Source: Dromaius novaehollandiae | Taxonomy: Eukaryota > Chordata > Aves > Casuariiformes > Dromaiidae | Direction of reading: 5' to 3' | DNA length: 64,000 bases | Assembly: GCF_036370855.1 (NCBI RefSeq) | Contig: NC_088101.1 | Location: 5,339,501-5,403,500 of the forward strand | Part shown: piece after piece, positions 48,343 to 60,400 of the stretch | Position numbering within the stretch: position 1 is the stretch's first letter | Layout: every line of letters begins with the position of its first letter | Notes under the pieces: model-generated | The model's input: the letters and a program-made list of their open reading frames with translations, nothing else | Database searches by the model: none | What the model was told of the DNA's origin: nothing | Translations under genes and position numbers: made by a program

Positions 48343-51132
48343 TAAAACTCCAGTTCGGGTTTCTTGATCTTGCCAGCTTTGATGGGTTCTGACAGTTCTA
48401 GGAAGGCATTTGTATTCAAAAATGACTTAAACCTGCTTGCAGTAGGTGAATTTGATCCAGAAGCCTGAATTTTGTGAAAGACTTCCTGAAGTAAAAGGTA
48501 AATGCTTTTCTGTTTCCACAGTGAAGTAGTCAAGCTGCAGGATCTGTAAAGCCATACCCATTCATCTTAATCAAATGATCTTAAAGCTGTTAATAGACTG
48601 CCCTTATCATATCATCTGTCTCCTGGAAGTGCGTTCTCCTACAAGCTCTAGACTGTCTCCACATTTCTTCTTCGTAGTGATTCCTACATCACTTGCAAAT
48701 TCCCTTAATTAGGGTATACTTGAATGTAAATGCCAGTGGCAGAACTGAAAAAAGAAAAATAAAACTTGTAGTTGAAGTTGTTGAGTTTCTCCAGCAAGTT
48801 CCTAGATCTCAAAACTTGTCTGTGTAGCACTGCCAAGGTGGACTGCTTTATAAACTTTCTTAAGGATCTTCTCCCATAACAAAGCCGTATTGTAATACAT
48901 GCTTTAAAGACTTCCAACTCCACTGTGCTATTTCTGAATGCTCTAGCTCTCTGTTTTCATGAACTGCAATACAGGATTGGCTATGGTGTGATAATTCTGG
49001 AAACACCTGTTTTTTAGAGCTGACAGCAATCTGAGTTTTGTGTATTTTAGTCTCTATAGCTGTAGTTAAGCATCGACATTTGTTATGCAAAGTATTTGAC
49101 CTCCAAAATGGAAATGTTTTCTTAAACATTACAAGATGTTGAACATCTTACAGTTCTTCAAAAGTTTACTATGCAGTGAGATGTTTGCCTATCAGTAGTA
49201 GGATTAGATCAGTGTTATCAAATTCAGTATGCTTACTGAGCTCAGTTGAACAAATGCATCACAGACATAACCTGCATTATTTGAGATCTTTTGCTTCTTT
49301 ATTTGGAGATTCTGGAAAGAAAAGGAGTCTCTTAATTTGGAGGGAGGGGGAGGTGGGAGGGTGTTTGTTCACTTGCTTTTTTATTTATTTATTTATTTAT
49401 TTATTAATAATTCAAAACTAGCTAAGCCAAACTTCTCTGAAGTAGGTTATTGAAAGGAAGCCACTCTTCAATGACTGCAGAGCTCTTACCTGCCCACTTT
49501 TCCCAGCTGTCCCATTTCCCATGTCCTGCGTTAGCATTCCCTGACCTGTGTCTCTCAGTACATTGGAGAACACTGGCCTTTAGAAAGCAGAATTGACATC
49601 TTTGTGTTCTTATGGATCAGCAGATCTGCTTGCAGAACCCCGCTGATAGCACTCTGTTCTTCATAAAGCTTAGCGGAGACCTATCTCTTCCAACAGATAG
49701 GCCTCAGATCAGAAAGGTTTGACTCTGAAGGTCATGTTGTTTGTTGTACTGTCTGTTCACTGTTGCGTGCTTCTGGATATCCGTGTGACCACAGGAACAG
49801 TTTACCAGAACAACCTGGATTCTCATTTATCATGAGAACTGCTAGCAAAAGTTATCATGTTCTAACCAGTCTTTAGTTTGGAAACAAATCACTTATGCTT
49901 TGAAGGGTTTTTGACCAGACCTGAAGCTGAAGCTATTAAAGAAGTCAATGAAGAAGTTAATATAATGTAGGGAATTCTATTATGTAAACAAAGATAACAT
50001 GCTTTTCCAGGCTGCTTTGTTTGAAAACAAATTTTGTTATGCTACTTAAGACACGTGTAATGCACTTGCACGGCGTATGTATTTCAGCATCCTGAATACA
50101 GCAAGGGTCCAAATTAAAATTGGGGCATATGCTTTCTTCAGTAAGCTGGCACAACAGTGGAGTGACCTTACCTAGACCGGGAGGCCAGAACTAGTGTCAA
50201 TTTTCTAGGCTTTGTCAGTTAGTGCTACTTAAACAATTTTAGAAGCATTGCATTTAATAGCAGTCTAACTGAGGGAAGAGCACCGTTTTTTCCCCTCCAT
50301 CATTTCAGGGAAGATGGGTGACTATTGCACTGTTTCTGTGCTTGATATCACTTGCAAGTTCTACATGTAGAGTTTTTCTACATTTGTCAAGCATACACTG
50401 CAGTGTTTAACATGGCTTAGAGGCATTTGGAGCTTAGAGAAGAGCCAGCTGCTGACTGGTAGAGGTTGTTTTCTCACCCCTATGGAGTGGTGCAGATGGG
50501 GTGATGGTCTGTGCAACAGGACTCCAAGCATATTGGACAGGAAAGAGAAACAGTTAGCATTTACATATACTTTGGTTTCCTCTCTGTTCTCAGTGTCAGT
50601 GCTTTTGTAAAACAGTGATACAGACCTCACCATCCAGCAACAGGCCCAATTTCTCATGACCCTAGCCTTTCCAGTAAGCACATTTTAGGAGCCTATGATC
50701 TTAGCTTTGTTGTCCAGCCTTGAAGGAGGTAGTCTGACAGGAGAGACATTTTGCTTCTGAATCATTAAGTGTGGATGATACAGAGAAGGAAGGAGTTAGA
50801 GTTAGGAGACTAGTCCTGGATTCAGGGACCACAGCAGAACACCCAGGAAGACTGTATTTCTGAAGCATACCACAATTCATTTGATAATTCAGAGCAGCAA
50901 TTACCAATTTAGGAACCCTGCGTAATCAGCTGATGCAGTTCCAAGGGATTATTTAGGCTAGAGGGAATTTACTGTAAGCAACAGACTGGCTAAGCAAGAC
51001 CTGCTTTTTAGCACATCCCTTCTAAAAGGTATGTCTGGCGTAAGGCATATCCTAATAATTCTATTCACTGAGGAATGTGCATAAATGCCTTGCTGAAACA
51101 GCCTACAAGGAGTGCTGATGGGAACAGCACAC
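48343..51132. other. Tail-to-tail interval between YTHDC1 and UGT2A
   Basis: About 2.8 kb separate the YTHDC1 poly(A) signal from the UGT2A stop codon. No coding sequence is recognised. It should contain the UGT2A 3' UTR. On the - strand, ATTAAA occurs at 50258-50253 and a cluster of AATAAA copies lies within an (ATTT)n repeat at 49377-49407. I cannot tell which is used. Confidence 0.6.
49377..49407 (-). repeat. (ATTT)n repeat, on the - strand a row of AATAAA hexamers
   Basis: Seven or so TTTA units on the + strand. Read on the - strand they give overlapping AATAAA motifs 1.7 kb after the UGT2A stop codon. These could serve as its distal polyadenylation signal or be only simple sequence. Confidence 0.5.
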
Positions 51133-51409
51133 TTATTCTTTCTTCTTCTTTGTGATTCTGCCACATTTCTTGCAGCAGAATAAACAGCATTTGACAAGAA
51201 TGAAGACAGCAATGGCTGCACAGGTGAACAAGAAAGCCAGAACATCCAGGCAGTGGTACTGGTACCAGGTGAGATGGTGAGAAGCTGGTCTCAAGTGCTT
51301 TGCTCCTTTGTGACGCATGACAAATTCAATCCAGAAGACAGCTCTGTCCAGAGGCTTCACTGGCTGGTCATGATGAATCCTGGATAACTTCAGAGCGTTT
51401 TCCTTATAG
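51133..51409 (-). CDS. UGT2A1: UGT2A shared exon 6 (membrane anchor and tail)
   Basis: Codes for [20 protein letters not shown], a domain with the conserved [20 protein letters not shown], then a hydrophobic helix (about [17 protein letters not shown]) and a Cys/Lys-rich cytoplasmic tail ending KKKKE. Lysines at -3 and -4 make a dilysine ER-retrieval signal. The acceptor is TTCCCCAG and the stop is TAA at 51135-51133. Residues 442-533 of the longest form. Confidence 0.96.
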
Positions 51410-54400
51410 CTGGGGAAAAAAGAAGAAACCAAGGAGGTTTGTCGCTAGTTCCTGAAAGAGCCCATTCCTCGTCTGGCTGTCCTGTGGAGGAACTGTTAAA
51501 AGACAGAACATCTTGTCTTTCATCAGTGTTATTTAAATGTATTTGAAACTAGCCCAATTTGCTCCTATTTGCCTGAAGTTGTATTATGAGCTGTAATAGA
51601 GAAAGCAAGTCTTTTGCAAAGGAAAATTACTTCAGTTATTGCTTTAAACAACCAAAAAAACCCAAACATTTGCAGCATTTACCGTTCTGGTGTAATGTAG
51701 CTTCAGTAGTCACTGTCCTAAGGATATTGGTCTCTCAAGGGTAAGAAAATAGAATAGTGGTGACTCCAGGTAAAGAAATCATAGATGACTAGCATTGTCA
51801 TGCGCAGCCTCCCAAGGCAATAATAGCCATGAACAAGAAAGAGAGAAAGCAGAAAACTATCTCAGGAGCTGCTGTGGGCTTTCCCAGGCCTATCTTTCTC
51901 AAACGGATCATAAAAATACAGTATCAAGAAAATGGAATAACTGATCTTTCTTTTCTAAGAGATACTGATGTGTGGAAAATAGATGCCTAATATAAAGACC
52001 ATCTGTTTTATTTGAAAGTCATCCAGTTTCAGCTTGGCAGTACTTTGGGCTCCCAGAAGACCCAGCAGAACTTCTCACATCAACAAGCCAAGATTTTAAT
52101 AACCCGATCCTATTATTAGACAGGAACAAAACTCACGTGGAATTGTTAATGACTGTGTTCACTGCATCAACTAAGTCCTGTGTCTTCAGTGTGCCGAAAT
52201 CCAGCTCAACTGCAGCTCCCTTTGCCCTCATGTGAGCGATGTTGTCATGCTGGTCAGCAAACATGGGAAGCCCGACCAAAGGGACCCCATGGTAGATAGC
52301 TTCGTAGATCCCATTGGTCCCGCCATGAGTAATGAAGGCCTTAGTCAAAGGATGGCCTGGAACAGGGAAGGAGAGAAGCATGTAACAGCAACTGCTGCAG
52401 GCCATGTTTGCTGGGACGAGAGCACTGCAAACCACCTGGGCAAACATGCTGCTGGAGGAGGGAACAGCCCTGACTGCTGGATCGGGATCAGAGCTTGCAC
52501 ACTGCTTAGCTTCCCCATGTTCATGTCTGAATGCAATGAGTGAGCTGGGGTGTTTCTCCAGCCCATTTTTATTACTTCAGTCATTCTGTCATCTTTTGCA
52601 ACCATTCTGATTTTCCTATGGTCTCAAATCTCTGAGCTGCAGGTTCACAACTGCCCCTGCCACAGCCTTTGTAGGTCACGTATTTTGAAGAATGAGCCCA
52701 GGAGATAAGCTGCAGAGGCCAAATCCAGCTCTAGAGTGCCTACCTAGTTTGACATTTACCCTTGCTTACAGGTGGTTCTTAGCCTTTCCAGGTGAAGGCC
52801 TCCATAGTCTGTAAAACAGGGGCTTTTGCTTTAAAGACCCTTCTTTATAGCTAATATCAAGTTGCTGCCTTCTTGAGCCATCTCTCCTTACTCCCTTTGC
52901 AGTCTGTCTCTGTCTTCCATGATTCTTGTAAAGCTAGTCACCTTGAGGTCAAAAGTAGCCTTTGCACTAGAAAATTAAGGCTAGAAGAGCAAACCTCAGC
53001 TGCTTAATGTACAGAATTAATTGTAGCCACAAGTGTTAGGTGGCTCATTTGCATGAATAAGCCATTCTCTGTTTTTGGTGGAAGAATAAGGAAACCATTT
53101 TTCCAAGGACTAAACCCAACTCAGATAAAATCAGTCTCACCAAGCAAATCATTTTGAGGTATCCAGTCATAAATCCTGGTGTTGGAGCCCAGAGTTTCTG
53201 GTTTTCTTCCTTTGTAGCGCCAGAGAACCTTGAACAAAGGAACGTTAAGATAAACACATGCATTTTATATGCTCTTCTGTCTTATTCTACCTAGTGTGGT
53301 CCTTATCTCAAAGGCATAAACCTTTCCCCAATGATTCAGGTAACAGGTAACTTTTGCTCCAGTTTAGCTTATTGGTTGGTTATCATGTACTTTCTACTTT
53401 GAGCAATGTATATTGTGGCCTGTGGACACACCTCCATGTGCTTTGGTTCAGAAAGAGGAGAATGCTATGTGAGGTGACTCAGCAGTCTGCCTCTTTGCAA
53501 AGCTCAGCTTCCTGGACATGAAACAGCCAACAGAGATGCAGATGAAAATCAGGCCTGTCAAACTGTAAAGGGTGTGCTGAATGCAACAAACTGACAAAAA
53601 AATGAGACAGGTTATGTTTTAGACTGAGAAGAAATTCACCTTTTGCGGAAGCTGGCTGAGGGCACCCGCAATTATATTACTTTTTTCATCACTTAGGTTA
53701 TAAACCATCGATCCAAGAGAAAACACCACGATGCCATGTTCTCCTGAACTCTGAACAAATTCTTCCATTTCCTAGGAGAGGCAGAAAGCATGCTAAGCGT
53801 AAATATTCAGTGTAGATTACACAGACTTTACGTAAACAGAGCATGATCTATTTAGTTTATCAGGAAGAAGATGTATGAGTACCTCCAGTGAGAGCAGGCT
53901 GTTATAAAGATATACCTGGCCCTATATAAAACAGTTTCTTCACAGGAGAGAGCAGGAGGAGCATTGAGATGAGCATTAAGATGGAAGCCTTGTATCTTTA
54001 GAAGCAAGTTGAATAATTTCAGGACACATTTCTTTCAGAATGTGAGCAGCAGGAATGGATCATGGTGACTGGAGTGAGAAGGTCGTACACTGCAACGCCC
54101 TCTCTATCATCGTACATTGTTAAGGGTCTAGATTTTGCTGGAACAAGAACTTTGCATTTCACGGCTCTGTGCAAAGACAGTGCTGACAACAGGTTTCGCA
54201 GCATCCTGACTAGATAGTTGTCAAGTCACTGCTGTGACTTTGTTAGTTAGTCAATTTTGTATTCCCAGCAATGCGGCACGTGTCTCTAAAAAGGTTGTAT
54301 ACAGGTCAGACCAAACGATCTTCCTATTCCTTCTTTTAGCTAGTGTCATGTGAAATGGAGCAATAGCATCCAAAAGGCAATGGCTATCCATTTCCCCCAC

Positions 54401-57400
54401 CCCAGCCTCTGGTACAAAGGAAAAGGAAGAAGAGTGAGCTACAAGTTTTATCAGTAGACAGCTTGCACCAGAAATATCCTACTTCCTCTAAGGTTCCTAC
54501 CATGCCAGGACATGGAGAGGGTGGTAATCTAGACCAGAGCTTGTCATGTTATCATCAGTTTCTAGGAGTTTCAAATCCCACCTGAATGTAGCCAATCACA
54601 GCAGAGCATAGGCTACAGATGCTGAGTATTTTACCCCCTTTAAGGTGTCCTACACTAAGCTCCAATAGAAGTGTTTAGCACTAGTGTCTTTCTGCAAGTC
54701 TTTGCTCCATTTTATCTAATGAATTCAGCTTGTGAGTACCTTTTTGCCTAATGTATTTCAGTGTTTTCATGGATTGCAATTCTATGTCCTGGAACTAAAT
54801 CTTATATTTCAGCACTCTGAGATAGCTCATGTTTTTCCTCAAATGAGCACCAGATTCACTCTGCTGACCTCTGCTATTGCCTTTTCACAGCACAGGCTGT
54901 TAACCCAACCCTCAGCTTGTACAAGTCTGGGCAGGTTGCTGAATAGCTCTGTGCTCCCCACCTGCAGCAGAGCATCTTCCTTAAGCATGAGCCTTCTCGG
55001 GACATTGCTTGCCAGTAAGGGAGAGAAACAGCTCTTGTTCTGCTGGATATATATATCAGTAGCAGAACAAAGTCAGGATACCTTTGGTAATGGCTTTGCA
55101 GGCTGGCAGTGGAGTCCTCCAACAAACTCAAAGTTAGGCAAGAAAGGGCGCGGGAATTCAAAATCCCAGTATGTTCTTATTAACCACATCTCTGCTTTCC
55201 CCATTGTCTCACACAGGGTCGTGGGCCTTCCTGCAGGCAAAGAACAAAGTGTTTACAACACGCTTGGGAGGAGTCTTGTTTGCTGTAGATTGCAAAGTAT
55301 AAACCTTACCTTTGTCTCCTGGCACTCCCTGTTAGTGTGATCTATCAAGTCAAGCACGAAATGCAAAAGTGGACAGATCCAAACCAATTCCTAGCCCCGG
55401 CTCCTGTTTGGCCTTGGCAGATTGCCACACATGAGGCAATAGCATCTTTAAAACAATGTAAAACCTTCAGGATGGATTTAGAGCAGCACCTGAGTATGTG
55501 GGAAGCATTTAGTTCCTGTGGTAAGAGTGTAGTTCTTGTACTGTTGAAAGATTTCATTACCTGTGCTTGCAGTAAAAACGCACTTTGGGCAACACAGTAA
55601 TCATAGAAAATTTAGGGCCAAATAGAAAGAAGTGAATCACAAAGTGTTGATCAGCCAGCAGGGAGGAGGAAAGTTTTGGTGAAGCTCTCCTACATTTTTT
55701 CAAATGCTGTCAGTGGCTGCTCGAACTGCAATACAAGGAAAGTACAGCCAGCCCTGGTTCTCTTGGAGACTAGCACAAAGCTCCTGCTGACACATCTTGA
55801 GAAAATTTGGCCAAAACCATTGGTTCTGTGAACATAATTTTATGCAAAATCCAATGTTTCTAGAAATCCATCTAGAGGAAAAAGAATCAAATGGGGAAAA
55901 CTGTTCTATAGCTTACATTTGGAAAAACATGTGTTCTCAGGTACACTTTGAATGTTGTCTCTGCAGGATTGTCCCACTGTGTGGAACAAGCGAATAAAAA
56001 GGTTAGAAGTGTTAATGATTGTCCAAAGCCAGTCGAAAGCAAACAGTAATCAAGCAACATAAGCAGCAAGAGAAAAATTAGGACATCTTTGGATACTACC
56101 TGATCAGCATTACAGATTACGCTAGGAATCTTTTTTGAAAAACGTAGAGGGTGATTGTTCAGTTATAAAGTTTCTAGAGTGAAAATTACTTATAATTTAA
56201 GTAAAGCTTGTGTAACAGTCAGTCACATAAAGCTGTTGGTCTGTAAACCATGTTGTAAAGGAATCAAGTCTTGTGCAGTAGAAAAATTCAATACAGGAAA
56301 AGGGGACTGGTTTGGAAGGGACAGGGAAGAGTTCTTGAAAATTCAGGAAGAGATTGGAGAGCAACAGACTCACTTGTGTTTGCAATTCGTTTGTTATCTG
56401 CCTAAATGCTGATAAGTCTGTACAAGATTCAAAGTCTGTTGAACTAAAAGAAAGGCCTCTTTCTAATAGACTTGGAATCAGGCCTGAGCTGTACTAGGTT
56501 AAAACAAAAAATTCAGGCATATACTTTAAGGAATCTCTGTACTTCAAACTGTGGATGATACAGGAAAGGGAAAGGTGACGATTCTTAGCATTTATTCTTG
56601 GAGAAGACAAAAAACTCCTGCTTAGCATCCTGTACCAAACAGGGACCCAAGATGGTACCTTCTGATGCAACACATGAAGGGTGCATTTTGTGCTTTTCAG
56701 TTGTCCAAAGGCAGCCAGTGTTCCCAGTCAGCTCATCTGGCAATATGGGAACTGAATTATCCCTACACTATTTCCACTGAGGTATCTATGGAATGAATTT
56801 GCCCTCCAGCCTTTATCTGCTCCCCTGTCAATTATAGAAGTGCCTGTCTTAGAAATTAGGAGACAACAACTTGCCTAAAACTCCTCTAGAGGCACTAAAA
56901 TGGGCATCCAGCTCACTGGAAGAGCACACCTGCAGTAGCATCACTGACAAAAATTCGAACTAGAAGCTAGAGACTCTGAAGAGGAACCAGAGGAAAACTG
57001 CACTGGTGTCTGAGAGACTAGACCAGCCATAAAAGGGAAGGCACAACCTCCATGTGATGGAAACAGCAGTATTAACACCTCTGCTGCCCACAATTCAGAA
57101 CACAGGTGCAAAGGCTGCTAAAATGAATTTTTAGATTTGGCGTGGAAATAGGACTCTGCTTAAAATGTTGCCAAAAAAAAAAAAAGAATTCAGGTACCTG
57201 CTTGACAACAAATGAATGCAACGGTTCTGAATAAGGACTAGATCCAGAACTCAAGTTTGGCTTTCATTAAACCTTCAAATACAGAACCAGAACTGGCTGG
57301 GTTCCCAAAACATTCAAAAGGCACAGCCTACGCAAAAGAAGAAACCACGCAACAGCTGCCTTACCTAAAATATCACTGTAGTACTCATCCCACTTGTCTC

Positions 57401-60400
57401 GCCAATGGTCCAAGTAAAAATAGTCACTGTAAAGGTAGAAGAGGAAGTTCTGCAGTCTTTCCATGAAGTGCATCCGGTCCGTCAGCCTCCCCATGCTGGC
57501 AGGCACATAAGAAGGTGGGGACGGCAGCCCCCCGCACAGCCGCTCTGCCATGTTCCCCACAGAGAAGCGGAAGCTGTAGACAAAAGGGATTGCCAGGATT
57601 TCTGCTACAAGCTCACCCCCTATAGCGAGAGGGTCGGCAATCAGAATGTCAAACTTGGCCTGCTGCAGCTTTGCCATCAGCTGTGGGTTCAGCACCAAGG
57701 TGTCACAGGTCATCCTCGATATGTCGGAAAAGACCTCCAGGTCCTTTCTCACCTTCCACAAGACCTCCCAGAAGGACAGCTTGGTGTGCTCATTCAACCA
57801 TGTATTGAGGAAATCCTCCATGATGGCATCCAGGGTTTCCTGGGTAAAAGGCACTTGCAGGACCTCAAAAGTAAAGGGGGAGGAGGTGTCTTGGTAGTCG
57901 ATGAGCAGATTGGTGGAGGGCACCAGCACAGTCACCTCATGACCCCGGAGAATGAGCTCTTCCAGCAGCACTTTCAAGTTGATCCAGTGACTTGCGTCAG
58001 TGGGCCAGACCACCACCTTTCCACAAAAGCCAGGACTCCAGCAGTACGTGTAGGCCCAGAGCAGCCAGAGAAACCTTTGCCCCATCATCCTGGCTGACCG
58101 TTTACAACTCTGGTCTGACTGAGCTGGAAGCAGTCGCACTGTTCTGGCTTGTAAATACCTCTAGGGCCAGCCAATAAAAATGAGATCCACTTGCTGTCAA
58201 CCTTGGAAAGAGGGCATGTCAGGACTAAAAGCACCACTCACAGGAAGGCTGGGCAAGCAGCAAATCCTGTTCTGGAGCCTCCTCCAGAGCCACAGCTAAC
58301 CTCTGGAAATTAAGGCAGTTTCAATTTCTGCTCTCCGCCAAGTGCACCTTCCAGCATGTGAGGACCAGAAGCACTTCTGAGCTCTGCGAAGAGCTGGTTG
58401 CCCTGATAACATGTCTTCAAGTTGAAGCTATGTGTTCCCATGCCAAGCAGGAACTCAGGCTGGGGAAGGCACATGAGGAGCTGATGGGCCCTTTTTGCCA
58501 GCTGTGTGATTAGCCCAGTCCTATCATTTGACTACATCCTAGGTTTGCTCCTTTGCCCTGTAAAAACCAAGTTCCCTGTAAAGCCAGTAACAGTCTTTAT
58601 CTCCTCATTTGGTAAGCGTCAACGAAATGTCCTGCAGTGATTGACAGCTAGCACACAATATCCTCTCTGTAACCAGATGTCATGGACACGCAACACTGCC
58701 CATGGCTGGAAGGGCACAGTCCTGGTAGAGGTCACACCAGCATCAAGCCTTCCCGGGAAAGAAGCAGGAGGAGATGAGGAGCACGGTGGGCTCTGGGCCA
58801 CCTGGTACTACCACAGGGTTTGCTCTTCCAAGGAGGAAGAGGAGATGCACACATGCAAGGCAGGGTCCTGGGACATTGCCTCGTTTTCATGGGACAGCTT
58901 GGCCCTTCCTTCGACTCCTTCATCACTGGATACAGTCAGGAGGGCAGCCAGGCTAACACAGCTAACAAGGCAGGCTTTGTACATGCAGCTTCACTGCCAG
59001 AGCCCGCATCTTACTGCTAAGAGGAAAGCTAGCCAGAAGCTGGGCATCGCCACTCAGATCTTACCCATGCAGCTGGGAACAGAGCCCCCTGTTCAAGAAG
59101 CAAGCCTCCAGGAGCACAGCAGTTCAGCTTTCTCCCTGAGACTTCAAAACCAAGAGGAAAAGGTAATTCAGAAAGCACTTGCTTTTAGCAAGATGCTATG
59201 GCAGTGCAACAGGGGGAAAAAATCACCTGTCCAAATGCACATGGGGCTTTCCTGTTCCAGTCGCCCTCTGAACTCTTTGACACAGAGATGGAGAATTTAA
59301 TGCCACGGTAGGACGGATAATAAACTCTCGTTTCCCTTCTCTGCCTCAGGAGCATCAGTGGAAGGGCTCAGTCTCAGAGCAGCTGCAGCATAAAATGCAG
59401 GCTGACATTTCTACTGCAGGCTCAGAGGTTTGCCAGCGCAGCCCACGATCTCAGCAGCCCTGCAGCCGATGCTGCATAAAATCAACAAACCATGCTTCTG
59501 CCAGCGCAGTGCTTTCTCACCTCTGCCAAGCACAATAAGCAGCACATGTAAATACAGTTAGGTGCTTGTCTAGCAGGGCTTTCTGCCAATTTAGAAGACA
59601 TCATATGGAAGTACTGCTACCTTTATCCTCACAGAAGTTAACCCTTGAAGGGCATGCTGGCCCTGCTTCCTCCTAGCAGTAGTAACAACTCCCTAAAACA
59701 AAACCTCTGTAGTAGACCTATAATTGCCGTTAACAAAAAACCCTCCTAATAACTAAACCAAACATCTACCATCTCCATAAAACCCTTAAAAAAAAGGCTG
59801 AGCCACCTCCACTCCATAAGCCTTTTATCTGCATCTTTAAAAGACCAAAAGCTTTGTGTTTGGTGGGATTGTGGTAATATTTTATTGTTTTGGTGTCAGC
59901 CATGCCTCATGTATGCATATGACTGCTATGTTTTCTTTTAAGTGGCACTGGCACTGTTTTACCTAGCCTGAAAGTGTCTGTAGGGCATTAGCTGTGTTAG
60001 TGTAGCTGGAGACAGGCAAGGTTTGTACTTATTTGGCTTGCTCAGCATGACAAAGAGATTTTGGAGGAGGAAAAACGGTTCAGGATTGCTTTGCTCTCAA
60101 CTTGTACCCTAACCACCAAGCTCTGGGTACATAGTCTTATGTGTATGGCAGATGCAATATCTGAAAGTAAGAGCGGCCTTACCTAAAACATCGCTGTAGT
60201 ATTGATCCCATTCTCCCCAGAAAGTGTGATGATACAGAATATCCATAGCAGCATAGAAGATGATGTTTTGTAGCCTCTCTATGAAGGACAACCTATCAGT
60301 CAGATGGCTTAGGATGGCTGGTACATAGGAAGGAGGGGCTGGGAGCCCACCACAGAGCCGTTCCACTGTGTTGCCGATGGAGAAGTGGAAGGTGTACACG

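Noticed and set aside
52133-52447. 104-codon - strand frame starting upstream of UGT2A exon 5
   Set aside because: Only 52137-52356 is the exon; the extra codons are intron sequence read through the acceptor.
54732-55340. 202-codon + strand open frame
   Set aside because: Runs antisense over UGT2A shared exon 2, which is confirmed by size, phase and homology. The rest is intron.
57405-58097. 230-codon + strand open frame
   Set aside because: Exact antisense shadow of UGT2A first exon A, whose - strand frame has clear family motifs.
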